The translations under genes and the position numbers were made by a program. The notes beneath the pieces were generated by a model. It saw nothing but the letters and a program-made list of their open reading frames with translations. It was not told where the DNA came from and ran no database searches. 64,000 nt of DNA, from assembly GCF_032854445.1 (NCBI RefSeq), contig NW_027018089.1, positions 22,627 to 86,626 on the forward strand, read 5' to 3'. This DNA comes from Liolophura sinensis. Taxonomy: Eukaryota > Mollusca > Polyplacophora > Chitonida > Chitonidae. Shown here one piece after another: positions 34,046 through 46,125 of this stretch; the first letter of the stretch is position 1; each line of letters starts with the position of its first letter.

Positions 34046-35100
34046 GTGCCCAGCAACGGCTCTTACTCCATGGAAACCAGGGAAATTTGCAATTTTTCAA
34101 CAGCTGCCGATGCCTGGCTCAATTCCGCATCTTTTGGCACCTTACTGAAGTGGGTCAGTGTTCAGTTGTACTTTTTACAGCAGACTGTATCAAGTACCTT
34201 GTGTTTTTCACGTACAAATGGTGTGGTTTTTCTACACGTAGATAAAGACATTGAGATTGTCTTGGACTTAGAAGTAAGGCAATTGCTGGGTGAGTTAAAT
34301 GGGCTTAGCCCAAAGATTTGACGTCTTCTGGGCTACCGAAGGGCACATAACATATAGTCAAAAGTTGAATATAGTAATGACCAGTCGCGATGGTACATAG
34401 TACAGTGTAGCCGATTTCAATTAACAAAAAGACCAGGCAAAAATGCAAAATTCAAAAAAACTGTTCCAGTGCTGCTGGTAAGAGGCTAATCCGACGTATT
34501 TTGTGACGAGAAATCGAATGGTGCAATCCGCGTTGCTCTCCGACGAATACTTTTGGCTGTAGTGACAATTGAATGATCATTGATTTCATAATCACGTGCC
34601 CAGCAACATCTCTTACTCCATGGAAACCAGGAAAACTTGCAATTTTTCAACAGCTGCCGATGCCTGGCTAAATTCCGCATCTTTTGCCACCTTATTCATG
34701 TGGGTCTGTTGTCAGTTGTACTTTTTACAGCAGACTGTATCAAGTACCTTGTGATTTTTATGTACAAATGGTGTGGTTTTTCTACACGTAAATGAAGACA
34801 ATGAGATTGTCTTGCACTTAGAAGTAACACAATTGCTGGGTGAGTTAAATGCGCTTAGCCCAAAGATTTCAGGTCTTCTGGGCTACCGAAGGGCACATAA
34901 CTTATAGTCAAAAGTTGAATATAGTAATGACCAGTCGCGATTGTACAGAGAACAGTGTAGCCGGTTTCAATTAACAAAAAGACCAGACAAAAATGCAAAA
35001 GTGGAAAAACTGTTCCAGTGCTACTAGTAAGAGGCTAATCCGACGTATTTTGTGACGAGAAATCAAATGGTGCAATCCGCGTTGCTCTCCGACCAATACT
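34046..35100 (+). repeat. Two-monomer segment shared with 37891-38945 (~3.84 kb apart)
   Basis: Private variants including TTTTTCACGTACAAATGG, GATTTCATAATCACG, CAGCAACATCTCTTAC, AGGAAAACTTGC and AAATGAAGACAATGAG occur in the same order here and at 37891-38945. The offset is 3844-3845 bp, about seven monomers. Sequence on either side does not match as closely, so this is a patchy duplication rather than a regular higher-order repeat. Confidence 0.75.
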
Positions 35101-36792
35101 TTTGGCTGTAGTGACAATTGAATGATCATTGATGTCATAATCACGTGCCCAGCAACGGCTCTTACTCCATGGAAACCAGGGAAATTTGCAATTTTTCAAC
35201 AGCTGCCGATGCCTGGCTCAATTCTGCATCTTTTGGCACCTTACTGAAGTGGGTCAGTGATCAGTTGTACTTTTTACAGCAGACTGTATCAAGTACCTTG
35301 TGTTTTTTATGTACAAAAGGTGTGGTTTTTCTACACGTAGATAAAGACATTGAGATTGTCTTGCACTTAGAAGTAACACAATTGCTGAGTGAGTTATATG
35401 GGCTTAGCCCAAAGATTTCACGTCTTCTGGGCTACCGAAGGGCACATAACTTATAGTCAAATGTTGAATATAGTAATGACCAGTCGCGATTGTACAGAGT
35501 ACAGTGTAGCCGATTTCAATTAACAAAAAGACCAGGCAAAAATGCAAAAGTGGAAAAACTCTTCCAGTGCTACTAGTAAGAGGCTAATCCGACGTATTTT
35601 GTGACGAGAAATCGAATGGTGCAAACCGCGTTGCTCTCCGACCAATACTTTTGGCTGTGGCGACAATTGAATGATCATTGATGTCATAATCACGTGCCCA
35701 GCAACGGCTCTTACTCCATGGAAACCAGGGAAATTTGCAATTTTTCAACAGCTGCCGATGCCTGGCTCAATTCCGCATCTTTTGGCACCTTACTGAAGTG
35801 GGTCAGTGTTCAGTTGTACTTTTTACAGCAGACTGTATCAAGTACCTTGTGTTTTTTATGTAGAAAAGGTGTGGTTTTTCTACACGTAGATAAAGACATT
35901 GAGATTGTCTTGCACTTAGAAGTAAGGCAATTGCTGGGTGAGTTATATGGGCTTAGCCCAAAGATTTGACGTCTTCTGGGCTACCGAAGGGCACATAACA
36001 TATAGTCAAAAGTTGAATATAGTAATGACCAGTCGCGATTGTACAGAGTACAGTGTAGCCGATTTCAATTAACAAAAAGACCAGGCAAAAATGCAAAATT
36101 CAAAAAAACTGTTCCAGTGCTGCTGGTAAGAGGCTAATCCGACGTATTTTGTGACGAGAAATCGAATGGTGCAAACCGGGTTGCTCTCCGACGAATACTT
36201 TTGGCTGTAGTGACAATTGAATGATCATTGATGGCATAATCACGTGCCCAGCAACGTCTCTTACTCCATGGAAACCAGGAAATCTTGCAATTTTTCAACA
36301 GCTGCCGATGCCTGGCTAAATTCCGCATCTTTTGGCACCTTATTCATGTGGGTCTGTTGTCAGTTGTACTTTTTACAGCAGACTGTATCAAGTACCTTGT
36401 GATTTTTATGTACAAAAGGTGTGGTTTTTCTACACGTAAATGAAGACATTGAGATTGTCTTGGACTTAGAAATAAGACAATTGCTGGGTGAGTTAAATGG
36501 GCTTGGCCCAAAGATTTCAGGTCTTCTGGGCTACCGAAGGGCACATAACTTATAGTCAAAAGTTGAATATAGTAATGACCAGTCGCGATTGTACAGAGTA
36601 CAGTGTAGCCGATTTCAATTAACAAAAAGACCAGGCAAAAATGCAAAAGTGGAAAAACTGTTCCAGTGCTACTAGTAAGAGGCTAATCCGACGTATTTTG
36701 TGACGAGAAATCGAATGGTGCAATCCGCGTTGCTCTCCGACCAATACTTTTGGCTGTAGTGACAATTGAATGATCATTGATGTCATAATCAC

Positions 36793-39537
36793 GTGCACAG
36801 CAACGGCTCTTACTCCATGGAAACCAGGGAAATTTGCAATTTTTCAACAGCTGCCGATGCCTGCCTCAATTCCGCGTCTTTTGGCACCTTATTCATGTGG
36901 GTCTGTGGTCAGTTGTACTTTTTACAGCAGACTGTATCAAGTACCTTGTGTTTTTCATGTACAAAAGGTGTGGTTTTTCTACACGTAGATAAAGACATTG
37001 AGATTGTCTTCGACTTAGAAGTAAGGCAATTGCTGGGTGAGTTAAATGGGCTTAGCCCAAAGATTTGACGTCTTCTGGGCTACCGAAGGGCACATAACAT
37101 ATAGTCAAAAGTTGAATATAGTAATGACCAGTCGCGATGGTACATAGTACAGTGTAGCCGATTTCAATTAACAAAAAGACCAGGCAAAAATGCAAAATTC
37201 GAAAAATTGTTCCAGTGCTGCTGGTAAGAGGCTAATCCGACGTATTTTGTGACGACAAATCGAATGGTGCAAACCGCGTTGCTCTCCGACCAATACTTTT
37301 GGCTGTGGCGACAATTGAGTGATCATTGATGTCATAATCACGTGCCCAGCAACGGCTCTTACTCCATGGAAACCAGGGAAATTTGCAATTTTTCAACAGC
37401 TGCCGATGCCTGGCTGAATTCTGCATCTTTTGGCACCTTATTCATGTGAGTCTGTTGTCAGTTGTACTTTTTACAGCAGACTGTATCAAGTACCTTGTGA
37501 TTTTTATGTACAAATGGTGTGGTTTTTCTACACGTAAATAAAGACATTGAGATTGTCTTGCACTTAGAAGTAACACAATTGCTGGGTGAGTTAAATGCGC
37601 TTAGCCCAAAGATTTCAGGTCTTCTGGGCTACCGAAGGGCACATAACTTATAGTCAAAAGTTGAATATAGTAATGACCAGTCGCGATTGTACAGAGAACA
37701 GTGTAGCCGGTTTCAATTAACAAAAAGACCAGGCAAAAATGCAAAAGTGGAAAAACTGTTCCAGTGCTACTAGTAAGAGGCTAATCCGACGTATTTTGTG
37801 ACGAGAAATCGAATGGTGCAAACCGCGTTGCTCTCCGACCAATACTTTTGGCTGTGGCGACAATTGAATGATCATTGATGTCATAATCACGTGCCCAGCA
37901 ACGGCTCTTACTCCATGGAAACCAGGGAAATTTGCAATTTTTCAACAGCTGCCGATGCCTGGCTCAATTCCGCATCTTTAGGCACCTTACTGAAGTGGGT
38001 CAGTGTTCAGTTGTACTTTTTACAGCAGACTGTATCAAGTACCTTGTGTTTTTCACGTACAAATGGTGTGGTTTTTCTACACGTAGATAAAGACATTGAG
38101 ATTGTCTTGGACTTAGAAGTAAGGCAATTGCTGGGTGAGTTAAATGGGCTTAGCCCAAAGATTTGACGTCTTCTGGGCTACCGAAGGGCACATAACATAT
38201 AGTCAAAAGTTGAATATAGTAATGACCAGTCGCGATGGTACATAGTACAGTGTAGCCGATTTCAATTAACAAAAAGACCAGGCAAAAATGCAAAATTCAA
38301 AAAACTGTTCCAGTGCTGCTGGTAAGAGGCTAATCCGACGTATTTTGTGACGAGAAATCGAATGGTGCAATCCGCGTTGCTCTCCGACGAATACTTTTGG
38401 CTGTAGTGACAATTGAATGATCATTGATTTCATAATCACGTGCCCAGCAACATCTCTTACTCCATGGAAACCAGGAAAACTTGCAATTTTTCAACAGCTG
38501 CCGATGCCTGGCTAAATTCCGCATCTTTTGCCACCTTATTCATGTGGGTCTGTTGTTAGTTGTACTTTTTACAGCAGACTGTATCAAGTACCTTGTGATT
38601 TTTATGTACAAAAGGTGTGGTTTTTCTACACGTAAATGAAGACAATGAGATTGTCTTGCACTTAGAAGTAACACAATTGCTGGGTGAGTTAAATGCGCTT
38701 AGCCCAAAGATTTCAGGTCTTCTGGGCTACCGAAGGGCACATAACTTATAGTCAAAAGTTGAATATAGTAATGACCAGTCGCGATTGTACAGAGAACAGT
38801 GTAGCCGGTTTCAATTAACAAAAAGACCAGGCAAAAATGCAAAAGTGGAAAAACTGTTCCAGTGCTACTAGTAAGAGGCTAATCCGACGTATTTTGTGAC
38901 GAGAAATCGAATGGTGCAATCCGCGTTGCTCTCCGACCAATACTTTTGGCTGTCGTGACAATTGAATGATCATTGATGTCATAATCACGTGCCCAGCAAC
39001 GGCTCTTACTCCATGGAAACCAGGAAAATTTGCAATTTTTCAACAGCTGCCGATGCCTGGCTAAATTCCGCATCTTTTGTTACAATATTCATGTGGGTCT
39101 GTTGTCAGTTGTACTTTTTACAGCAGACTGTATCAAGTACCTTTTGATTTTTATGTACAAAAGGTGTGGTTTTTCTGCACGTAAATGAAGACATTGAGAT
39201 TGTCTTGGACTTAGAAATAAGACAATTGCTGGGTGAGTTAAATGGGCTTGGCCCAAAGATTTCAGGTCTTCTGGGCTACCGAAGGGCACATAACTTATAG
39301 TCAAAAGTTGAATATAGTAATGACCAGTCGCGATTGTACAGAGTACAGTGTAGCCGGTTTCAATTAACAAAAAGACCAGGCAAAAATGCAAAAGTGGAAA
39401 AACTGTTCCAGTGCTACTAGTAAAAGGCTAATCCGACGTATTTTGTGACGAGAAATCGAATGGTGCAATCCGCGTTGCTCTCCGACGAATACTTTTGGCT
39501 GTAGTGACAATTGAATGATCATTGATATCATAATCAC
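36793..39537 (+). repeat. Related five-monomer interval (2745 bp) before the regular higher-order repeat
   Basis: It starts at a monomer with the marker set GTGCACAGC, CCGCGTCTTTTGG and GGTCTGTGGTCAG, which next recurs exactly 2745 bp (5 x 549) later. Its first two monomers resemble those of the following units; the third and fourth match 34046-35100 better. It is thus a mosaic and not a strict copy. Confidence 0.65.
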
Positions 39538-42500
39538 GTGCACAGCAACGGCTCTTACTCCATGGAAACCAGGGAAATTTGCAATTTTTCAACAGCTGCC
39601 GATGCCTGGATCAATTCCGCGTCTTTTGGCACCTTATTCATGTGTGTCTGTGGTCAGTTGTACTTTTTATAGCACACTGTATCAAGTACCTTGTGTTTTT
39701 CATGTACAAAAGGTGTGGTTTTTCTACACGTAGATAAAGACATTGAGATTGTCTTCGACTTAGAAGTAAGGCAATTGCTGGGTGAGTTAAATGGGTTTAG
39801 CCCAAAGATTTGACGTCTTCTGGGCTACCGAAGGGCACATAACATATAGTCAAAAGTTGAATATAGTAATGACCAGTCGCGATGGTACATAGTACAGTGT
39901 AGCCGATTTCAATTAACAAAAAGACCAGGCAAAAATTCAAAATTCGAAAAATTGTTCCAGTGCTGCTGGTAAGAGGCTAATCCGACGTATTTTGTGACGA
40001 CAAATCGAATGGTGCAAACCGCGTTGCTCTCCGACCAATACTTTTGGCTGTAGTGACTATTGAATGATCATTGATGTCATAATCACGTGCCCAGCAACGG
40101 CTCTTACTCCATGGAAACCAGGAAAATTTGCAATTTTTCAACAGCTGCCGATGCCTGGCTGAATTCCGCATCTTTTGGCACCTTATTCATGTGAGTCTGT
40201 TGTCAGTTGTACTTTTTACAGCAGACTGTATCAAGTACCTTGTGATTTTCATGTACAAAAGGTGTGGTTTTTCTACACGTAAATAAAGACATTGAGATTG
40301 TCTTGCACTTAGAAGTAACACAATTGCTGGGTGAGTTAAATGCGCTTAGCCCAAAGATTTCAGGTCTTCTGGGCTACCGAAGGGCACATAACTTATAGTC
40401 AAAAGTTGAATATAGTAATGACCAGTCGCGATTGTACAGAGAACAGTCTAGCCGGTTTCAATTAACAAAAAGACCAGGCAAAAATGCAAAAGTGGAAAAA
40501 CTGTTCCAGTGCTACTAGTAAGAGGCTAATCCGACGTATTTTGTGACGAGAAATCGAATGGTGCAATCTGCGTTGCTCTCCGACGAATACTTTTACCTGT
40601 AGTGACAATTGAATGATCATTGATGTCATAAGCACGTGCACAGCAACGGCTCTTACTCCATGGAAACCAGGGAAATTTGCAATTTTTCAACAGCTGCCGA
40701 TGCCTGGCTCAATTCTGCATCTTTTGGCACCTTACTGAAGTGGGTCAGTGATCAGTTGTACTTTTTACAGCAGACTGTATCAAGTACCTTGTGTTTTTTA
40801 TGTACAAAAGGTGTGGTTTTTCTACACGTAGATAAAGACATTGAGATTGTCTTGCACTTAGAAGTAAGGCAATTGCTGGGTGAGTTATATGGGCTTAGCC
40901 CAAAGATTTGACGTCTTCTGGGCTACCGAAGGGCACATAACTTATAGTCAAAAGTTGAATATAGTAATGACCAGTCGCGATTGTACAGAGTACAGTGTAG
41001 CCGATTTCAATTAACAAAAAGACCAGGCAAAAATGCAAAAGTGGAAAAACTGTTCCAGTGCTACTAGTAAGAGGCTAATCCGACGTATTTTGTGACGAGA
41101 AATCGAATGGTGCAAACCGCGTTGCTCTCCGACCAATACTTTTGGCTGTGGCGACAATTGAATGATCATTGATGTCATAATCACGTGCACAGCAACGGCT
41201 CTTACTCCATGGAAACCAGGGATATTTGCAATTTTTCAACAGCTGCCGATGCCTGCCTCAATTCCGCATCTTTTGGCACCTTACTGAAGTGGGTCAGTGT
41301 TCAGTTGTACTTTTTACAGCAGACTGTATCAAGTACCTTGTGTTTTTCATGTACAAATGGTGTGGTTTTTCTACACGTAGATAAAGACATTGAGATTGTC
41401 TTCGACTTAGAAGTAAGGCAATTGCTGGGTGAGTTAAATGGGCTTAGCCCAAAGATTTGACGTCTTCTGGGCTACCGAAGGGCACATAACATATAGTCAA
41501 AAGTTGAATATAGTAATGACCAGTCGCGATGGTACATAGTACAGTGTAGCCGATTTCAATTAACAAAAAGACCAGGCAAAATTGCAAAATTCGAAAAATT
41601 GTTCCAGTTCTGCTGGTAAGAGTCTAATCCGACGTATTTTGTGACAAGAAATCGAATGGTGCAAACCGCGTTGCTCTCCGACCAATACTTTTGGCTGTAG
41701 TGACAATTGAATGATCATTGATATCATAATCACGTGCGTATCAACGGCTCTTACTCCATGGAAACCAGGAAAATTTGCAATTTTTCAACAGCTGCCGATG
41801 CCTGGCTAAATTCCGCATCTTTTGCCACCTTATTCATGTGGGTCTGTTGTCAGTTGTACTTTTTACAGCAGACTGTATCAAGTACCTTGTGATTTTTATG
41901 TACAAAAGGTGTGGTTTTTCTACACGTAAATAAAGACATTGAGATTGTCTTGCACTTAGAAGTAACACAATTGCTGGGTGAGTTAAATGCGCTTAGCCCA
42001 AAGATTTCAGGTCTTCTGGGCTACCGAAGGGCACATAACTTATAGTCAAAAGTTGAATATAGTAATGACCAGTCGCGATTGTACAGAGTACAGTGTAGCC
42101 GATTTCAATTAACAAAAAGACCAGGTAAAAATGCAAAAGTGGAAAAACTATTCCAGTGCTGCTGGTAAGAGGCTAATCCGACGTATTTTGTGACGAGAAA
42201 TCGAATGGTGCAAACCGCGTTGCTCTCCGACCAATAATTTTGGCTGTAGTGACAATTGAATGATCATTGATGTCATAATCACGTGCGTAGCAACGGCTCT
42301 TACTCCATGGAAACCAGGAAAATTTGCAATTTTTCAAAAGCTGCCGATGCCTGGCTAAATTCCGCATCTTTTGCCACCTTATTCATGTGGGTCTGTTGTC
42401 AGTTGTACTTTTTACAGCAGACTGTATCAAGTACCTTTTGATTTTTATGTACAAAAGGTGTGGTTTTTCTGCACGTAAATGAAGACATTGAGATTGTCTT

Positions 42501-42831
42501 GGACTTAGAAATAAGACAATTGCTGGGTGAGTTAAATGGGCTTGGCCCAAAGATTTGACGTCTTCTGGGCTACCGAAGGGCACATAACTTATAGTCAAAA
42601 GTTGAATATAGTAATGACCAGTCGCGATTGTACAGAGTACAGTGTAGCCGGATTCAATTAACAAAAAGACCAGGCAAAAATGCAAAAGTGGAAAAACTGT
42701 TCCAGTGCTACTAGTAAAAGGCTAACCCGACGTATTTTGTGACGAGAAATCGAATGGTGCAATCCGCGTTGCTCTCCGACGAATACTTTTGGCTGTAGTG
42801 ACAATTGAATGATCATTGATGTCATAATCAC
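39538..42831 (+). repeat. Higher-order repeat unit, six monomers (3294 bp), copy 1
   Basis: Six different 549 bp monomers in fixed order begin with the GTGCACAGC / GGATCAATTCCGCGTC type. The others include the TTTTACCTGTAG type (~40590), the GGGATATTTGC type (~41220) and the GTGCGTATC and GTGCGTAGC types. The same order repeats at 42832 with only scattered substitutions, for example TGTGTGTCTGTGG here versus TGTGGGTCTGTGG there. Confidence 0.9.
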
Positions 42832-45800
42832 GTGCACAGCAACGGCTCTTACTCCATGGAAACCAGGGAAATTTGCAATTTTTCAACAGCTGCCGATGCC
42901 TGGATCAATTCCGCGTCTTTTGGCACCTTATTCATGTGGGTCTGTGGTCAGTTGTACTTTTTACAGCACACTGTATCAAGTACCTTGTGTTTTTCATGTA
43001 CAAAAGGTGTGGTTTTTCTACACGTAGATAAAGACATTGAGATTGTCTTCGACTTAGAAGTAAGGCAATTGCTGGGTGAGTTAAATGGGTTTAGCCCAAA
43101 GATTTGACGTCTTCTGGGCTACCGAAGGGCACATAACATATAGTCAAAAGTTGAATATAGTAATGACCAGTCGCGATGGTACATAGTACAGTGTAGCCGA
43201 TTTCAATTAACAAAAAGACCAGGCAAAAATTCAAAATTCGAAAAATTGTTCCAGTGCTGCTGGTAAGAGGCTAATCCGACGTATTTTGTGACGACAAATC
43301 GAATGGTGCAAACCGCGTTGCTCTCCGACCAATACTTTTGGCTGTAGTGACTATTGAATGATCATTGATGTCATAATCACGTGCCCAGCAACGGCTCTTA
43401 CTCCATGGAAACCAGGAAAATTTGCAATTTTTCAACAGCTGCCTATGCCTGGCTGAATTCCGCATCTTTTGGCACCTTATTCATGTGAGTCTGTTGTCAG
43501 TTGTACTTTTTACAGCAGACTGTATCAAGTACCTTGTGATTTTCATGTACAAAAGGTGTGGTTTTTCTACACGTAAATAAAGACATTGAGATTGTCTTGC
43601 ACTTAGAAGTAACACAATTGCTGGGTGAGTTAAATGCGCTTAGCCCAAAGATTTCAGGTCTTCTGGGCTACCGAAGGGCACATAACTTATAGTCAAAAGT
43701 TGAATGTAGTAATGACCAGTCGCGATTGTACAGAGAACAGTCTAGCCGGTTTCAATTAACAAAAAGACCAGGCAAAAATGCAAAAGTGGAAAAACTGTTC
43801 CAGTGCTACTAGTAAGAGGCTAATCCGACGTATTTTGTGACGAGAAATCGAATGGTGCAATCCGCGTTGCTCTCCGACGAATACTTTTACCTGTAGTGAC
43901 AATTGAATGATCATTGATGTCATAAGCACGTGCACAGCAACGGCTCTTACTCCATGGAAACCAGGGAAATTTGCAATTTTTCAACAGCTGCCGATGCCTG
44001 GCTCAATTCTGCATCTTTTGGCACCTTACTGAAGTGGGTCAGTGATCAGTTGTACTTTTTACAGCAGACTGTATCAAGTACCTTGTGTTTTTTATGTACA
44101 AAAGGTGTGGTTTTTCTACACGTAGATAAAGACATTGAGATTGTCTTGCACTTAGAAGTAAGGCAATTGCTGGGTGAGTTATATGGGCTTAGCCCAAAGA
44201 TTTGACGTCTTCTGGGCTACCGAAGGGCACATAACTTATAGTCAAAAGTTGAATATAGTAATGACCAGTCGCGATTGTACAGAGTACAGTGTAGCCGATT
44301 TCAATTAACAAAAAGACCAGGCAAAAATGCAAAAGTGGAAAAACTGTTCCAGTGCTACTAGTAAGAGGCTAATCCGACGTATTTTGTGACGAGAAATCGA
44401 ATGGTGCAAACCGCGTTGCTCTCCGACCAATACTTTTGGCTGTGGCGACAATTGAATGATCATTGATGTCATAATCACGTGCACAGCAACGGCTCTTACT
44501 CCATGGAAACCAGGGATATTTGCAATTTTTCAACAGCTGCCGATGCCTGCCTCAATTCCGCATCTTTTGGCACCTTACTGAAGTGGGTCAGTGTTCAGTT
44601 GTACTTTTTACAGCAGACTGTATCAAGTACCTTGTGTTTTTCATGTACAAATGGTGTGGTTTTTCTACACGTAGATAAAGACATTGAGATTGTCTTCGAC
44701 TTAGAAGTAAGGCAATTGCTGGGTGAGTTAAATGGGCTTAGCCCAAAGATTTGACGTCTTCTGGGCTACCGAAGGGCACATAACATATAGTCAAAAGTTG
44801 AATATAGTAATGACCAGTCGCGATGGTACATAGTACAGTGTAGCCGATTTCAATTAACAAAAAGACCAGGCAAAATTGCAAAATTCGAAAAATTGTTCCA
44901 GTGCTGCTGGTAAGAGTCTAATCCGACGTATTTTGTGACAAGAAATCGAATGGTGCAAACCGCGTTGCTCTCCGACCAATACTTTTGGCTGTAGTGACAA
45001 TTGAATGATCATTGATGTCATAATCACGTGCGTATCAACGGCTCTTACTCCATGGAAACCAGGAAAATTTGCAATTTTTCAACAGCTGCCGATGCCTGGC
45101 TAAATTCCGCATCTTTTGCCACCTTATTCATGTGGGTCTGTTGTCAGTTGTACTTTTTACAGCAGACTGTATCAAGTACCTTGTGATTTTTATGTACAAA
45201 AGGTGTGGTTTTTCTACACGTAAATAAAGACATTGAGATTGTCTAGCACTTAGAAGTAACACAATTGCTGGGTGAGTTAAATGCGCTTAGCCCAAAGATT
45301 TCAGGTCTTCTGGGCTACCGAAGGGCACATAACTTATAGTCAAAAGTTGAATATAGTAATGACCAGTCGCGATTGTACAGAGTACAGTGTAGCCGATTTC
45401 AATTAACAAAAAGACCAGGTAAAAATGCAAAAGTGGAAAAACTGTTCCAGTGCTGCTGGTAAGAGGCTAATCCGACGTATTTTGTGACGAGAAATCGAAT
45501 GGTGCAAACCGCGTTGCTCTCCGACCAATAATTTTGGCTGTAGTGACAATTGAATGATCATTGATGTCATAATCACGTGCGTAGCAACGGCTCTTACTCC
45601 ATGGAAACCAGGAAAATTTGCAATTTTTCAACAGCTGCCGATGCCTGGCTAAATTCCGCATCTTTTGCCACCTTATTCATGTGGGTCTGTTGTCAGTTGT
45701 ACTTTTTACAGCAGACTGTATCAAGTACCTTTTGATTTTTATGTACAAAAGGTGTGGTTTTTCTGCACGTAAATGAAGACATTGAGATTGTCTTGGACTT

Positions 45801-46125
45801 AGAAGTAAGGCAATTGCTGGGTGAGTTAAATGGGCTTGGCCCAAAGATTTCAGGTCTTCTGGGCTACCGAAGGGCACATAACTTATAGTCAAAAGTTGAA
45901 TATAGTAATGACCAGTCGCGATTGTACAGAGTACAGTGTAGCCGGTTTCAATTAACAAAAAGACCAGGCAAAAATGCAAAAGTGGAAAAACTGTTCCAGT
46001 GCTACTAGTAAAAGGCTAATCCGACGTATTTTGTGACGAGAAATCGAATGGTGCAATCCGCGTTGCTCTCCGACGAATACTTTTGGCTGTAGTGACAATT
46101 GAATGATCATTGATGTCATAATCAC
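42832..46125 (+). repeat. Higher-order repeat unit, six monomers (3294 bp), copy 2
   Basis: The same six monomer types and order as 39538-42831, exactly 3294 bp on. Equivalent positions 43271/39977, 43930/40636, 44479/41185, 45467/42173 and 45677/42383 are all 3294 bp apart, with few differences by eye. Confidence 0.9.
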
